64,000 nt of DNA, taken from NCBI GenBank assembly GCA_003342895.1, contig PTFA01000042.1, positions 5,136,640 to 5,200,639 on the forward strand, written 5' to 3'. The notes under the pieces were generated by a model. That model did no database searches, was not told the DNA's origin, and was given only the letters and a program-made list of their open reading frames with translations. Positions 9,480 through 22,839 of this stretch are shown here, piece after piece. A program made the position numbers and the translations under genes. The stretch's first letter is position 1. Each line of letters opens with the position of its first letter. The stretch is from Casuarius casuarius. Lineage: Eukaryota > Chordata > Aves > Casuariiformes > Casuariidae.

Positions 9480-12400
9480 GTAAGCCTGCTTTTTACCACA
9501 ATGATTTCTTCTTCAGTCTAATTCAAAGACTCTGTCTCACTTTAGGTGAATACCTTATGTGGCTAAGGGAGAGGAAGGCAAATACTTATTTTTAATAACA
9601 TGGGGGCACTGTCTGTCTTTCACTGTCTTATCGTTCTCAAATCTCCTCACTCCTAATTTCCGAAATGTCTCTCTTTCATCCAGCTACAGACTACAAGTGC
9701 TTTCACGTTACAGCAAAAAATTTTCTCTGTCATGTCCTTGATGAATATGATAACAAGTTATACCTGCGCATGCAGAGGTCCCCTAAATATTGTCACTAGC
9801 GACAGAGCTGATATGGTATTAGCCCTGGTGGGTATTTTTATAAAGTCTCTGCTCCAGGAAGGCATTTGGAAAGATGTCACAGCTTTTTTGTTTTCATTAT
9901 TGCTAAAATACACTTTTATGTTTATAATCACTGGTGATAAGCACAGGTTTGAGTACATAACACCAATGATTGAATGATTCAGCATTCTTTTTGAAATGAT
10001 CCTCTTTTCAAAAGAAGAAAAATCTGCTTTGAGTAAAAAATTATTTCTTCTCTGGTGTTGCATTTTTTATCTTTTTATTTAAGTTAGGTGGAGGGGTTTG
10101 GATGGCATTAGCAAGCCAAGTCCCTTAGAAATCTTTGAAGATGTTGAACTTTAATTGAAGTTCCTACACTGCATCATGGAGATTTCACCATTTCCATAAG
10201 GCAATTTAGGAACAAAAGTTGCTGGATTTTTAAAAATTGCTTACTGTTACAATACTTTGCACAAATCCTTTGGGTTCAGAGAAGTAGTAGCTGATTCCCA
10301 AATCTGTTAATGAATTTCACACTAAATACTTTGTTATCTTTAGAAACAAGGGACTCAACCTAAATTGCTTTTCTATCCTTTGACAATAAGGGAGTCTTCT
10401 TGATGGTAACATCTACTTTTCTTATTGGTGCTCTAACTTACAACTGTGAGCTCTGCCTATAATACAGTCTCCTGGTTGAATTTGCTTCATTTCATACCTG
10501 CCTAGAGTAATTGCAGTAGCCTACCCTGATGAGCGACCAGGCTCATGCACAGATGGTGGTCAGAGAGGTACGTCCAGTTTCAAGTACTCCAGTTAAACTA
10601 TTCCCCTAAGCCTGCTGCTCACAAAACAAGATCACTTGGGGCCTGCTCAGTGACAGTGATAAACACTGCTTCTAATTTAAAAAAAAAGAAAAAAACACCA
10701 TTAGTGCTGCTTGCAGTCTCTCAGTGGCCAGTGAGAAAGATATTCTGGACTCACACTTTATCGATAATTATGAAATAAACATGTCTTTTTAATTAATGAA
10801 CATGGAGGAATCATAAATATTTGGCCTCAATTTCATTCATGCGAATGGCAACATAAGATCATACAAATGAGGCATACCGGTTACAGTCCCTCACAGTGAG
10901 AAGAAACAATCTCACTCAGCCAACTTGTGCTGCTGCAAAGCATCTCTACAGGCTACTGGAGAAACATTCATTACAACGAACCACGCTCACGTTTCATAAA
11001 TACAGAGCCAATGCATAGAGCTGCTCCCTTCATCTTCAAGACTAATGACTACTGTCAGAGCTTTGTTACAGACTTATCTCTACCCCCAACACTCGTGCAC
11101 TGAGACAATAAGAGCAAACACTGCATTCGGTGGTGAGTGAGGTAATAAACAATGAATATTCCACGTAATTAAAGATACTCAATTTAGGCAGCTGATCTCA
11201 TTTTCCGGGAGCTGGTACTGTAGCTGCCATTAATGAGTCATTGCAAGTACCAAAAAGTAGGGCTAACCTACAAATTTTTAACCTGCAGGAAGGCAAATTA
11301 ATAATACTATGTGATTGGGGTCTTTTTACCAGTTTCTTTAGCTTCTTCCTTTCACCCAGAGATAAATCTACCAAAAGTTCAAGAGATAAAAAGGTCAAAG
11401 GTCAAGAAAGATTCAGCTGTAATTAACTTTTAAATGCATTGCTCTGCAGAGACCTTGGTTTAATGACCACACACAGATGTCTGGATTTTTTTTTTTTAGC
11501 TCGATTCCTGATAAGATCCGATTAATGTGTACCTAAGGTGACGGCTCAGGAAATCAGCAAAACGGGAAAGGAAAGTCACACAAACTTCACTTGAGTTGCT
11601 GTGATCTCCTCATTACATACTTGCACTTGTCTGGTTTAGTCTCTGTAGAGGGAAGTGTCAAGTCACAGCCTAGCCCACCTCAGGGTGGGCTAGGCAAAAC
11701 CCAAAATGGGCTACGTTCAACTACACGGACACCAAGTTCATTTAGATCCCAGGTTCCCTCTGCTAACAAGCTGAGACTGCAGGGAACCAAGGCTTCAGAG
11801 AACAGAAAGTTTCCCACCCTATGAGTCCAGGCTTGGGTCTTAGTGAGCAAAAGTTATCAACCTCTCGCAGAATGTCATCTAATGCTATAGGGCACAATCT
11901 TAATGGGGCTTGCGTGTCTGCCTCACAAGATGTAGACCCCTGGTGACCATCTTGTTAACTAAGCATTTGGAGCATTCGGTGAATTGGATGCAAGAAAGGC
12001 AGGCTGCATTGTTTTAGGAAGTCACAAATTACTGAGATAGGTATTTTATAAAAGAAAGAGACCTTTTCACTTTTCCTCCAGTAAAAAAGAATAGAAAAAT
12101 AGTTCCAAAAGAAATTCAATTTCATTCTGTTATGAAAATGAAGACTATATTGGGAATTGTATTAAACAGAAACATAACATTAAATCAGAAATGAAAACTA
12201 TTTTATTCCTATAACGCCAATATATTACTGCAATTACTTCTTCGATTCTTCCAGAAATGTCTGTTTTCTCATAAGAATGAGTGCTGTAATTAATGATTTA
12301 TACTTTATCTTTCACATGACCATTCTTTCAATGTTTTAATTAAACTGTGCTCTTAATTGTTTGGGGGAATGTATGTCATTCTCACGAACATGATATTATT

Positions 12401-13114
12401 ATTTTATTAGATTCCATGGGAGAAATGTGGTGAGTAAGTTCTGCAACCAACCAGTCTATCTCTGCAAAAAAAATATTCAATTTTGCAAAAAATAACAGTC
12501 AAAATGAAATGTTTTCTGAAGGCAAAAGAGAGGGCTGGTGGGGAGTGGACTACAGAACTCTTCACCAGGTATTTGGGGATCCTGTGGCTAACATACTCAT
12601 GTTCACTATTTGGGCTTATTTCCTAAGTTAATGACACCTTTCCTGGGGCAGCAGTATACTCAGGAGCAGCAGAAATATTCTACAGAAAGAAATCCTCCAA
12701 GGCACAAGCTTTTAAAAATCTCTGTTTATAGGTCTGGACTACCAGATTCCACAAAGCCTAACTGAAGTAATGCAAATTACATGTGAATTTCACTTAAATC
12801 CACCTTCTGTCATGCATATTCTGTGTCTACTTTCCTATTACCTGGCATAAAATTATATTTTCATTTATTGCTAAATGTACCTCATTACCCTGCACTTAAA
12901 CCTCATTTCTAATCCATGAACTCCATTAAAACAATTTGCATGTTTTAAAGTACTCTGATTTGGGATATTTATTTTCTTGTCTGCATTCAGAAGAGACAGA
13001 ATAGTGTAGTGGCAGGGGAAGAAGGAGGGAAAAAATGGCTTTGAAAATTTGTGATTTAAAGATTAGAGAAATTCAGACTGACATTCTGCCTCAAAGAGGA
13101 AGGGATCTGTAGAC
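9480..13114. other. Noncoding stretch, no gene seen
   Basis: AT-rich DNA without recognised genes or interspersed repeats. It contains a 12-T run at 11486-11497 and the GC-rich hairpin listed separately at 11668-11695. Open frames of 60-101 codons (9559-9741, 9732-9977, 9758-10063 minus, 11591-11824) overlap one another and show no domain. Confidence 0.65.
11668..11695. repeat. GC-rich perfect 12-bp hairpin
   Basis: GCCTAGCCCACC (11668-11679) and GGTGGGCTAGGC (11684-11695) are exact reverse complements around the loop TCAG. No T-run follows directly on either strand, so there is no sign of a processing or termination signal. Confidence 0.9.
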
Positions 13115-13714
13115 TTGGGAAAGAAGATGCAGCTACAGCCTTTAAGCCATACTATACAGAAAAATCCACATGAAAAGCTGGGTCAGTCTCTCACTAAAGA
13201 TTGTAAACTGCTCAATAGTAGTAGTAATGTATATTTGGTATTTGTGCGAGAGAGAGGCAGGAGGAGATCCTCACTTCACACCAAGACAACACCGTGCACT
13301 CCCCAGATATCCAGGGAAGCACGTCACAGATGGACTTCCTTTTCCATCTCACCCACTGCCACAATAATCGGTCACTTCTTCCCCTCTCTCATAAAACCAC
13401 AAGCCATGAAAAGGGTGGTGTTAAGAGCAGACACTCCCCTGTGTAGCTGCGCCGTTCACCACTTATGCTGGACGTTCATCCACGGTACTAGGGAAGCTGA
13501 GGTCTCACACTTCTTGGGGCATGCAGTAAAGGAGGCCATACCAGGCAGGACTGCAATAAGGCAGAGAAGGATCACGCACAAGCACATGCAGCCCTCCCAG
13601 CTGCTACACAATATAATTTCTTCCCTCTTGCTTTCCCAGAGACAGGAAAACGCCACAGCACCTCAGAGTAATTGGCAATGTTTGAGCAGCCAACACCACA
13701 GCAAAAAAAAATAG
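13115..13714 (+). other. Longest open frame, 199 codons, probably chance
   Basis: This is the longest uninterrupted ATG-initiated frame in the window. Its translation is rich in Ser, His, Arg and Gln, has no hydrophobic core, signal peptide, repeat or recognisable motif, and ends in a short Lys run encoded by an A-tract. Shorter frames overlap it on the same strand (13170-13367) and the opposite strand (13456-13656). That points to stop-poor base composition, or a lineage-specific repeat, more than to a gene. No promoter, splice site or polyadenylation signal could be tied to it. Confidence 0.15.
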
Positions 13715-16700
13715 AGGTGATGGTGGGAGAATACGTGTGGGGGTAGTTATAGGGGCTGAACCTCCAGTAGACTCCTCACTTCTGAGTAATCCATTTGAGG
13801 ATAGCTTCCAACTGGTTTCCCTCTCATTTATTTCACAGCCATGACTAGCAACTGCTAGTCTCTTGTATGCATTTTACTATCTGCAGCTGACTACCATGTT
13901 GAATTGCTTAAAGATTTATTAAGAAAATTAATCATTCCCACGGATTTTCCCAGCTTTGTTTATGGCAAGGAACTGTCTCTTTTGAAGAGCACATGAAACA
14001 TGGCCTGTGGGTACATGCTCCATATCCTTCCATGTCTCTGCTTCCTCCACTGCACCAACAGACTTCTGCTCTCTGCCTTTCATATCTTTCATTTATCATT
14101 CAGCTTTACCAAATGCTATTAATTTATCAAGCTGGTCACCCCTAATCGCACTGCCAGTCAGCCACAGTTGTATCGTCCTTCAAGTCTTCCTCCAGCCTCT
14201 CAGGAATGAGAAGAAACAGAGGAGACATATAGGTTAAGTCCATGATGAGAATGTCTGCTGCAGGATGACTCAGTGGGGCTGCCTCTCTCCATCAGCAGGG
14301 GAACATGGGGAAACTGCCCTTTTTAGCACAAAGCCAGCCTTTGTCAGTACCCGACAAAGTCCCATCAAAAGGTTATGAAGTTGTAATCTTGAAACCTTTT
14401 TGGTGAGCTTACCTAACTTCTAACTTCCCTCTGTGGCTTTTTCCATACTTCCATGACAGCTGGTCTTCATCCCCACAGCCCTGCCTCTCATGGACTGCTT
14501 CGTTCAGTTGTGGACCTCGTCTGCTGGCATGGCCTGAGTTCCATGGAAAACACTGGCCCTTCAAAATACACTTATATGTACAGTGCACAGCATAGCACAA
14601 AATTTTATTGAGACATATTCTGCTAAAATGCTATGACAGCAAAGTTGTTGCTGATTAAATTATTTAATAACCCTGCTTAATTAGCTAGACTCACGAAAGG
14701 CAGGATTTGCTGATTAGTGACCTATCTTCGCAGAAGACAGCTGGAGAGCATACCTGAGGCAGTTTCAAACAAGCCAGCATGGAGCATCATGCTGCTAGAT
14801 NGTCCCTGGCTCTATCAAACATATCTCAAAAGAAAACTTCTAAAGGTAGCACCTCTATGCTGCATTGAGGTGTGCACCATGAATATGCGACTGTGTGTGA
14901 TGAAGTACTACTAACATTTCTCATTTGGTACATGCAGTGGGAGAGACAGAGAAAACATGGGAGTGTGGACTAAAAAAGAGCTGCAGAGGAATATCAAGGT
15001 ATGAGTATGCAAAAGTGAGAATCAAGAGTTCAGTTTTTGACTTTGTATATGCTCACTCTTTTACCTTTCCACTCTCTGTGCCTGTTTCACATCTATTGTG
15101 TGACATCTCACCTTTACTTCTCAAAGAATCAGAAAGCTAAATATCAGTGCTCAATACACAAAATGTGGTAAGGTACCTCAGATGCTATTGATAAATAGGA
15201 TCATAAATGTTCCAACGGAAAACAGCAAAGACACAGCACCTAGGTTAGAAAATACAAAGATTCTGTTTTCAAAGAAACTGGAAAGGGAGGCTGTATAATT
15301 TCTGACCACCCTGTACAATTCAAGTTATTTTTACTTAATGAATGAGATACCAGAACTTTAATTGATAAAGATATTTTTATTCAGAGTAACCGGAGAAATA
15401 GTACATTTTCTTTCCTAATGAAAATGAGGTGAGTGGATAGTCCTCTTGTTCTCAATGTTATTCTTTTTCTGCATTTTAACAGTGTGTTACCAAAATGTGA
15501 ACTGCTTTGTCCAACTTTCTCCTGTATTTACAGATACCATTAAAAGCAGCCAGGTTGCACTGATGTGCATTCTAATGGCTTGTGGTAGTATCTAATGGTG
15601 TGAACAATATGGAAAATACCTGATGTTTCTTTAAATGACAGGAGAGTGGTGCATTACAGGTCATGGAAGTAACACACACTGCCATCAGGAAAGATCCCCT
15701 GGAAATGTTTATGCCTTCTTCACATATTATTCTCACATGCCGTGTTTGTAGATTTGATAAAAGCTAATCATCCTCGCCTAATGTGAACAGCAGTCCAAGC
15801 ATATCTATGTGGATTGCCCACTAGGTGTCATACTAGAAGGCCTGTGTTTAATGCACACTTGTGAGTCACCTCATGTTCAAACAAAGGACATATCAAACAC
15901 ATCCTCTATAACACAGGCCATAAATAAAACAACTCTCTGGTGCCCCAAAAGCAGGAGGGAGAAATGGTCATTTCATGCATTAGCTCTTAAAACAAAACAA
16001 GCATACTAATATTCCTAGAAGCACTCCCAAGGCGTATCAAGAAGTATTCCAAAAGTAGTATTCCTAAAGAAACAAAATAACTGAGAATTTTCCCAGTACA
16101 GAAGATTCCCAGGAGAATCTAATTATGTGGAAACATTAGTACATTACATCTTACTATTTTAAAATGTCAGTGAGGTTCCTACTTTTGGCTGTCTTACAGA
16201 AAGAAGTTAAAAAATAAAGAAAACACATTAGCTATTATTACTTATCAAAATATTCTTAAGCAATTCAACAGTTGAGGTGAAAAATACGACCATAAATACA
16301 TTTCTCTGCTATATTAAAAGTCACTTGTAGCATTTTAAATACTTTGTACAATATCAAAATATCATCTGCCCAGCAGCGATGAATGTATAAAACAGAAAAT
16401 TAACATAAGGCTAATTTGAGGGGGAGGAGGGTGTAAACAATCTTTTCTTCTGAAGGTGTAGGAAATTTCGCTATCTGAATATAGTCTTCTAACTGTAAGG
16501 ACATGCTCATGGTGGGCATGGTTAGAATTTAAAGCGGCAGCTCAGGATGATCTGTAAATCTGCTAATGTGGCCAGGGAGGTTTGAAAACCCTGATTCCAA
16601 CATATCCTAAATTAGGCAGCTGCAGCGGTGTAAATCTAACTCATGTACAAATCTAACTCATATGGCAGGTCAATGACGTCCTAAAGCAGTAGTCCACCAA

Positions 16701-17430
16701 TAGGTCGGCAGGTCTAGAGAACTTTGGAGCTAAATGAAGGCAAAATCCTTCAAGAAAACACCATCATCAAATGAAATTATTTGTTTCCCAAAATGTTCCC
16801 TAAAGTAGGAATATTTTAACAACTTACTTCTAGGAATCTTTTCATTTCTGTCTATTTTTAAACTATATAATGCCCACTTTTTCTCTGGCAAGAGTTAATT
16901 TTGAGAACCCTGTAGTCACTTTCCCAAGACAGCCATTAAAGAAATGTCATGCATGTTCTTCTTGAGGATAGCCTATTTGCACAGTTTTCAAAAATTCCGC
17001 TCAGGATTGTCTATCACAGTTTTAATTTAGTTAATTGGATGTAATTACAGGTCTAAATAATAGCTAAGCACTTGCCAAAAAGAGCCTTACATTTTTTCTT
17101 ACTGCCTCATATTTAATACTCTTATGGAGCACTCACACAACAACTGTTCCACATTAAAAGCTGCTCAGGACAGGTAACAGTGATACCAATTTTAGTATTA
17201 TCTGGTAATATCTAATCACAGAACTTTATTATACAATGGCTATGAAAGAAGTAATGTTATATCTGCCTCAGAAAATGCCACTAAAAAGTCCAGGTCTGAC
17301 TAGGAGAAACTGATTTACTTCCATTAGAATTCATTTTAAATAACTGCCTAGTTTTATCACTGTAACTTCAAAAAATGCTAATTAATTCTAAATCAGAATG
17401 TATGTAATTATAATAGTTTCTGCTGCAAAA
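13715..17430. other. Noncoding stretch, no gene seen
   Basis: AT-rich DNA without recognised genes. It has an N at 14801 and a small spaced duplication of AAATCTAACTCAT at 16632-16644 and 16649-16661. Short frames (14007-14237, 14409-14600 minus, 14717-14914, 14925-15140, 15809-16009) have no protein features. Confidence 0.65.
16632..16661. repeat. Spaced 13-bp direct repeat
   Basis: AAATCTAACTCAT occurs at 16632-16644 and exactly again at 16649-16661, giving a 17-bp period. This looks like a small local duplication. Confidence 0.9.
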
Positions 17431-17830
17431 CAAATTACCTGGTGCCTTTGGGGTGAACTAGATGGAATATATTTCATATTCCTTTCAACAGCATAAATAT
17501 TTTATATTTTAGGCCATGAAAATGATGTGCCAACCATAAACAATTTTTTTCCTCTTAAATGTTTAGAGGGACTGTTTTCTTCCTCTAAGCATGAAGACAC
17601 TAAACGAGATGACAGTCTGCTTGCCAGTCAGTTTAATCTCACTCTCTCTGTGGGTTTGTGGGAAAACTGTGGCATGCCAAGTTATTTTTGGCCAAATGTT
17701 ACAGTATAAAGAGCCTTCAGGAGCTTTCATTTAGTGAGTGGACTAACTGGCAGCTGTTGTACCTGCAGAATGTGAATTGATGTTGCCATGGAAATAGAAT
17801 AACTGTTTTTGTTCTGTCTTTGCATATTTG
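17431..17830. promoter_or_regulatory. Candidate conserved noncoding block with X-box-like site
   Basis: The block has low CpG, is free of repeats, and carries several regulatory-looking words. At 17782-17795, GTTGCCATGGAAAT matches 12 of 14 positions of the palindromic RFX X-box (GTTGCCATGGCAAC). An ATAAAT-type site and CAATTTTTTT lie upstream. A 60-codon frame at 17527-17709 overlaps it and has no protein features. Enhancer function is inference from texture and the single motif. Confidence 0.22.
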
Positions 17831-18108
17831 GATTTGCTCTTGTACAGAAGTCAGGTTAGGAAGATTCTACAAGAACTGAATGAAAGACAAAAAGGTCTAT
17901 CATCTGAGAAAAATCAGAAATTATTTGCATTAACAATCTATTTCAGATGATGGTCATTTATGAACAGCCCACTTGGGCTTCTCCTAAATAGGAAATGAGT
18001 GAAAAATAAAAATCCACATTTCATCCGTGTCTTTTGACTAATGCATATTTTCAAATACATTTGTCATAGTGACCAAACTTCACTGAAAGGTATCTCTTTC
18101 CAAAGTGT

Positions 18109-18135
18109 GGGGAGAGTTGGGGGGGGCGGGGAGGG
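18109..18135 (+). other. G-quadruplex motif
   Basis: Four G-runs on the plus strand: GGGG (18109-18112), eight G (18119-18126), GGGG (18128-18131) and GGG (18133-18135). Loops are 6, 1 and 1 nt. This satisfies the usual G3+N1-7 quadruplex pattern and is an isolated GC-rich spot in AT-rich surroundings. Confidence 0.75.
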
Positions 18136-18456
18136 AGCCTCTTTCTGTTCTTTAGCACAATCTCTGTTAGAACAAAATATAATTAAATGCACCTAAGGCA
18201 TACAGCATCCTAATAGAGGAAAATATTCTTTTGCATATGATCCAGAGCCATAGAGCTATGTAAAGGCAGAACCTCCAACTGCATGAGGACAGTAGCCTTA
18301 GAAGCAAAATTTATGTGTCTCAAGATTGTTCAGCTCCAAGAGAGACCTCCCCAGCCCAGCCTGTCTCCATCTTTAAAAAAAGTCAGGGAGACACTTCCAC
18401 ACAGTAATAAAATCATCATCATTTTACTAGACAGTATGTTAACCTTATACTCTTAG

Positions 18457-18476
18457 GATCATTTAAGATCATTTAA
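18457..18476. repeat. 10-bp tandem duplication
   Basis: GATCATTTAA is present twice head to tail. Confidence 0.9.
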
Positions 18477-18951
18477 GTATGATGTCACTAAAACTGTTGC
18501 AAATCATATTTTCTCTGAGGGAGGATTTCAGAAAAAGGACATAAGGTTGACACTGTTAATAATGTTTATTCTCCATATTAGTCTAAAGAGTTCAATGGAA
18601 AGCAAAGGAGCTGTAAACATCAGAACTTAACGAAGTTTGACAAAAAGCCAAGAACTAACCACGTACGCAGAATACTACCAGTCTCATGAATACTGACAGA
18701 GCACAAGGAGAAGTTAAAAATGCTTGGATTAAGTATAAGTGGTTACCATATTTTCACTGTGCTAAGATAAATACATTTCATGCACATCTGTTTGGGGGGA
18801 AAAGGCAGCGTGGTGAGAGACAAATCCACAACAGGTTGGGATTTTCATCTAAACAGATTAGAAGCACAAATCTTACCAGAAGCCAAAGGACTTATGTCCT
18901 TCTTGTGGGAACTTAAAAACTGATAAGCACTTTGTGCCACATTAAATGGGA

Positions 18952-18964
18952 TTTTTTTTTTTTT
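18952..18964. repeat. T13 homopolymer
   Basis: Thirteen consecutive T bases, with no element body recognised on either side to make it a retroposon tail. Confidence 0.95.
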
Positions 18965-20200
18965 GAGTGTAGCTGAGATCCCACTGTTTTTCCTATTGCA
19001 GCAATTTTATCTCTCACTCAAATCTCAGGAGAAGCAAGATCTTCCAATATACTCACTGTCAGCACATTAACAGCTACAAACTGATCAAGGAGGGAAAATG
19101 AGGCTTTTTCTTGTTCCTGAAATATTCTTTCAGAGTTTAGAAAGATAAATCCAAACACTGTTGCCCCTCCAGGTCTTTGCATTTTCTTCACTATTCTTCA
19201 TTTAGTTCCACATCTACTTTAATAAATATTTAACTACATGCACCAGCACTTCCCATTTACTCTCTCCTTAACTTAAAGATTAATGTAGATAGCTGAAGAA
19301 ACATCTTAGCTTAAAACCAGGGAAAAAAATCATTTTGTTCATACATGCATTTAGACACAAGCATGTTTACCTGATTTGCTGAATGGCAGAGAAGATTTCA
19401 AAACTGTGTATTAGCCTAAGAGCCAAAATATTGAAAGAAAGAAGAGGAAAGGGTATTTCTTTGTGAAAAATTCTCATGGGCTCATTTACGGCTTTGAAGG
19501 AAATCTGTTCCCCACTGAAATCAACATTAAAACTACCATGGTCTCCAGCAGAATCAGAATTTCATTCCTGCTTTTTTCCCCTCCCATAAGTGAGCATACT
19601 TGCTGTGTTCCAATAATTTTCTTTTACATTCCCAGTGCAAAGGATGAAATCACTGTCCAATATACAAATGAGACCTAAATTCTCTATCAGTCGGACACAT
19701 CGAGGACAAAGAAGGTGCTGCACACACATTGTCTCTATGCACAACTTAAAGCCTGACCGCAGCATGCTTAAGCGTGGTTGATATGGGCTGTAATCTGTCT
19801 AGCTGGGGCACTGGTATCCATGAAACCCTAGGAGAATAAAGAAACCTGTCTGAGACCTGCAATATTTAAGAATGAAGTTGTAAATTCAGTTGGTTGTCAC
19901 TTGAGGAAGACTGACTGAAGTCAGCTCAGGTATACTTCTAATTTAAATACAAATTCAGCTTGTTTATTGAACTGGAGGTGTGCCCGTCTGAAAGGCATAT
20001 ACAAGAGCCATTACCATTCACACTTTAGGTTTCAAACTTATTCAAGTTACCTGCATATCTTATAGGTTAAAAAAGAGTGTTTTTAAAGCCATCAGAGTTG
20101 TTCTCTTATCTAATAATACAAATAGAGGTTTTGCTCTCGGAAAAGGCTAAGTGACATATTTAAAACCACTGCTGATCATATACGTTCCAGGATCCTGGGC

Positions 20201-20700
20201 CATTTCAGCATGGTATTTATAACAAGAAATATATTATTTATCGCTGTTATGTAATATTCAAATCTTTCAGGCTTTGACAGCAGCCATATTATCTCAGATT
20301 TATTTGTTGACAAGGTCACTCTTTCCCCAGATCAGCATGAATGTTTTTGCTTTGTTTCTAGAATTGTGACCTAAAAACACGAACTGACATTCACCAACAC
20401 CTCTTGTTGCTTTTGACTGATTATGGTAAATTCATCAGTTTCTGTGGAGTTCCACAGCGAGGAACTTGATTCCGAGCTTCCGTATTTAACACGATTTTAA
20501 CATGAAGGAGTCATGAATAGAAATCTCTAAAAGTAAACTGCATTTCAAATTTGCTACTTGTATTTAATGTTTCCTAGCACTGTATTTTAAAATGGCGCTA
20601 TATTTAGGCAGTGCTATTGCATCCATAAATATAATGTGGTGTCAATAAATATTTCTCTGTTGACATGCAATGCAGAATTCTCAATGTTCCCATACATCAA
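20201..20700. promoter_or_regulatory. Candidate conserved noncoding block
   Basis: Repeat-free AT-rich block dense in homeobox- or CDX-like words (CCATAAAT near 20622, TCAATAAATATT near 20643, ATTTAATG near 20561) and low in CpG. The pattern resembles developmental enhancers. Conservation is not shown. Confidence 0.18.
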
Positions 20701-22839
20701 CATACTTTCTGTCAAGCTATCAGTCTGTCTGACTAGAAGCTAATACATCTGTTTCTGCTTGCCTTTTTAACCTTAGAAAAGTCCAGCCTGGACTAGCTTT
20801 CCTAACTACTATGGAATATCTAACACCATCCCACAGGCTTGATTCAAAGCCAGTGAAGTCTATACACAGCCATTGTTTTTAATGACCAGAGGCTCCTTTC
20901 ATTTGAATATCTGTGCACTTTTTTAGCCCAAGAAGGTATCCAGATATGGAGGATTAAACAGCAATCATCTCCAGCTGAGAATAGAGCAGATTCCAAATCC
21001 CACTCTTTTAGGTTTTTCTGCGGCTGTGTGCAGGCTTTGTAGATGAAATGCCAAAAGCAGAGCATCTGATTGCAGTGACCTCATTATTGCTATAAAGGTC
21101 CTTCAGTCAGTGGACAGTAAATGTGATGAGCTCCTAAATAATTGATTATTTCAAGAACTTAATGTTGAGTGCTTTTCACGCATCAGTATAATGTACTATT
21201 TTATAGGTGTTGGTGTGTCAGCAAAACCCTGAACCACTCACCTACAGTTCTCGCTGAGCAGAAAAAAAGGAAAGAAGTGGGAGTCAGAGGCAGTTCCCTT
21301 GAAAGCTGAAAAGCATCATTTGCCATCAGCTTCTCCAAAATTGAAGTGCAGTAAAGTTTTGGTTCAGCTTTTTACACTTAAATGCAAACTTCTAATATTA
21401 GTGTTGCTGAAGAGATGTTATTTGTTTATGGCAATAAAACAGCAAAATTTCATATGCTTGGGAGCTTTTAATGGAAAATTTCCCAGCAGGTAGAAATCTT
21501 TACTCCACCCACACACAGCTTATTGTTTTGAGGCAACAGATACTACTCCCAGACATGGGCTGGGATAATGCACCATGTCTTAAAACTCTTCTTCCCAGAT
21601 GATCCTGTAGCTTGCCAGATAAATTAAGGTCAAGAGAGCTGCCCAGTGTGTCAGGGAGGATGACAGAAAGATACCACAGTCAGAAGAGATGGAAACACTC
21701 CATGCATGAAGCCTTACATAGATCATGGGTACCGATAAAGTTCATACAATGGGTGTCATATGGTGCTGCAGCCTGACTCAGCCCTGTGAAACAATATGTC
21801 CAATAGAGCTGGTTGATAGATCAAAGGATCCACTAAGCAGCTCTAACTGGGACATCAGGTCACAGAGAAGACAGAAGCAGGGCACAGTGCTACCACATTG
21901 TAAATGCCTAATATATACCCTATCTGGGGAGATGGAAGACAAGTTGTGATAGTTGCACTACTAATGCAAAAGATGTTCAGCTCTGCTGCATGGTGAGAGG
22001 CATAGACAAAAAAGGGAAAACTCCACATAAGGCTTCATATCTCAGGCTGCTCCTGTGGCCTTGCACTCCCTCAATATTCCAAGGGTGCCATAAATGCTGC
22101 CAGCTGTGACAAGCCATGAAGACACAGAGCATGGAGGTAAAGCTATCGGCGTCCCTGTTAACTCCCTTGGGCATGTCCCGGTGCTCCAAGGCAGTAGGCT
22201 AACTGGAGATAGATAATATAAAGCTATCCTGAGATGTCCTGAGAGAGGCTCTTTCTCCCCAGAGTTCACACACCACACAAGACGTTGCTTCTGTGTAATT
22301 AGAGTGACATAGTGCAACAAATGAGGCCATGAAATTGGTCTTCATCCACAATATCCTGCAGCTACAAAGAAACAGAAAGCTGCAGAAAAAAATTCAATAG
22401 TTTGCAGAAGCATACATTTGCTTTATATCCCATTCCTTCCAAACAGTAAAGGGCTTCCTGACACACCCAGAGGGACCTTAATTTTGCCTGGAAAGCTAAT
22501 GAAGACCTTCATAAGGATCAGAGTATAAATGGAATGATGAGATATCTACAGTTTGACCAAACACGGAGACTATGTTTTTTGTTCTACCTTACAAAAACAG
22601 GATCTAAGATTAAAAGTTCTAGATTTATACTGAAAACTTCTCTGGTCAGAATTCACAGAATATATTTTATTAACTTTTTTTGATGACTAGCAGTTGAAGT
22701 GGCCTGAACTTCTCAGTGCTAAGTTTTAAGACAATCATCTGATTTATGAAAAGCAAGTGCTCTACCCTTGCTGGAGGTCAGGCCTCTCTTTTTAGAGGCG
22801 ACAAACCCAACATCACCATTCGCTTTTCAAAAAGGGACC
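20701..22839. other. Noncoding stretch, no gene seen
   Basis: No gene or repeat recognised. Frames of 64-92 codons (20844-21065 minus, 21299-21493, 21725-21949, 22042-22320 minus) carry no domain. Confidence 0.65.

Larger units (their letters stand above)
17831..20200. other. Noncoding stretch, no gene seen
   Basis: No genes recognised. Contains the G-rich motif at 18109-18135, a 10-bp tandem duplication at 18457-18476 and a 13-T run at 18952-18964. Confidence 0.65.
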
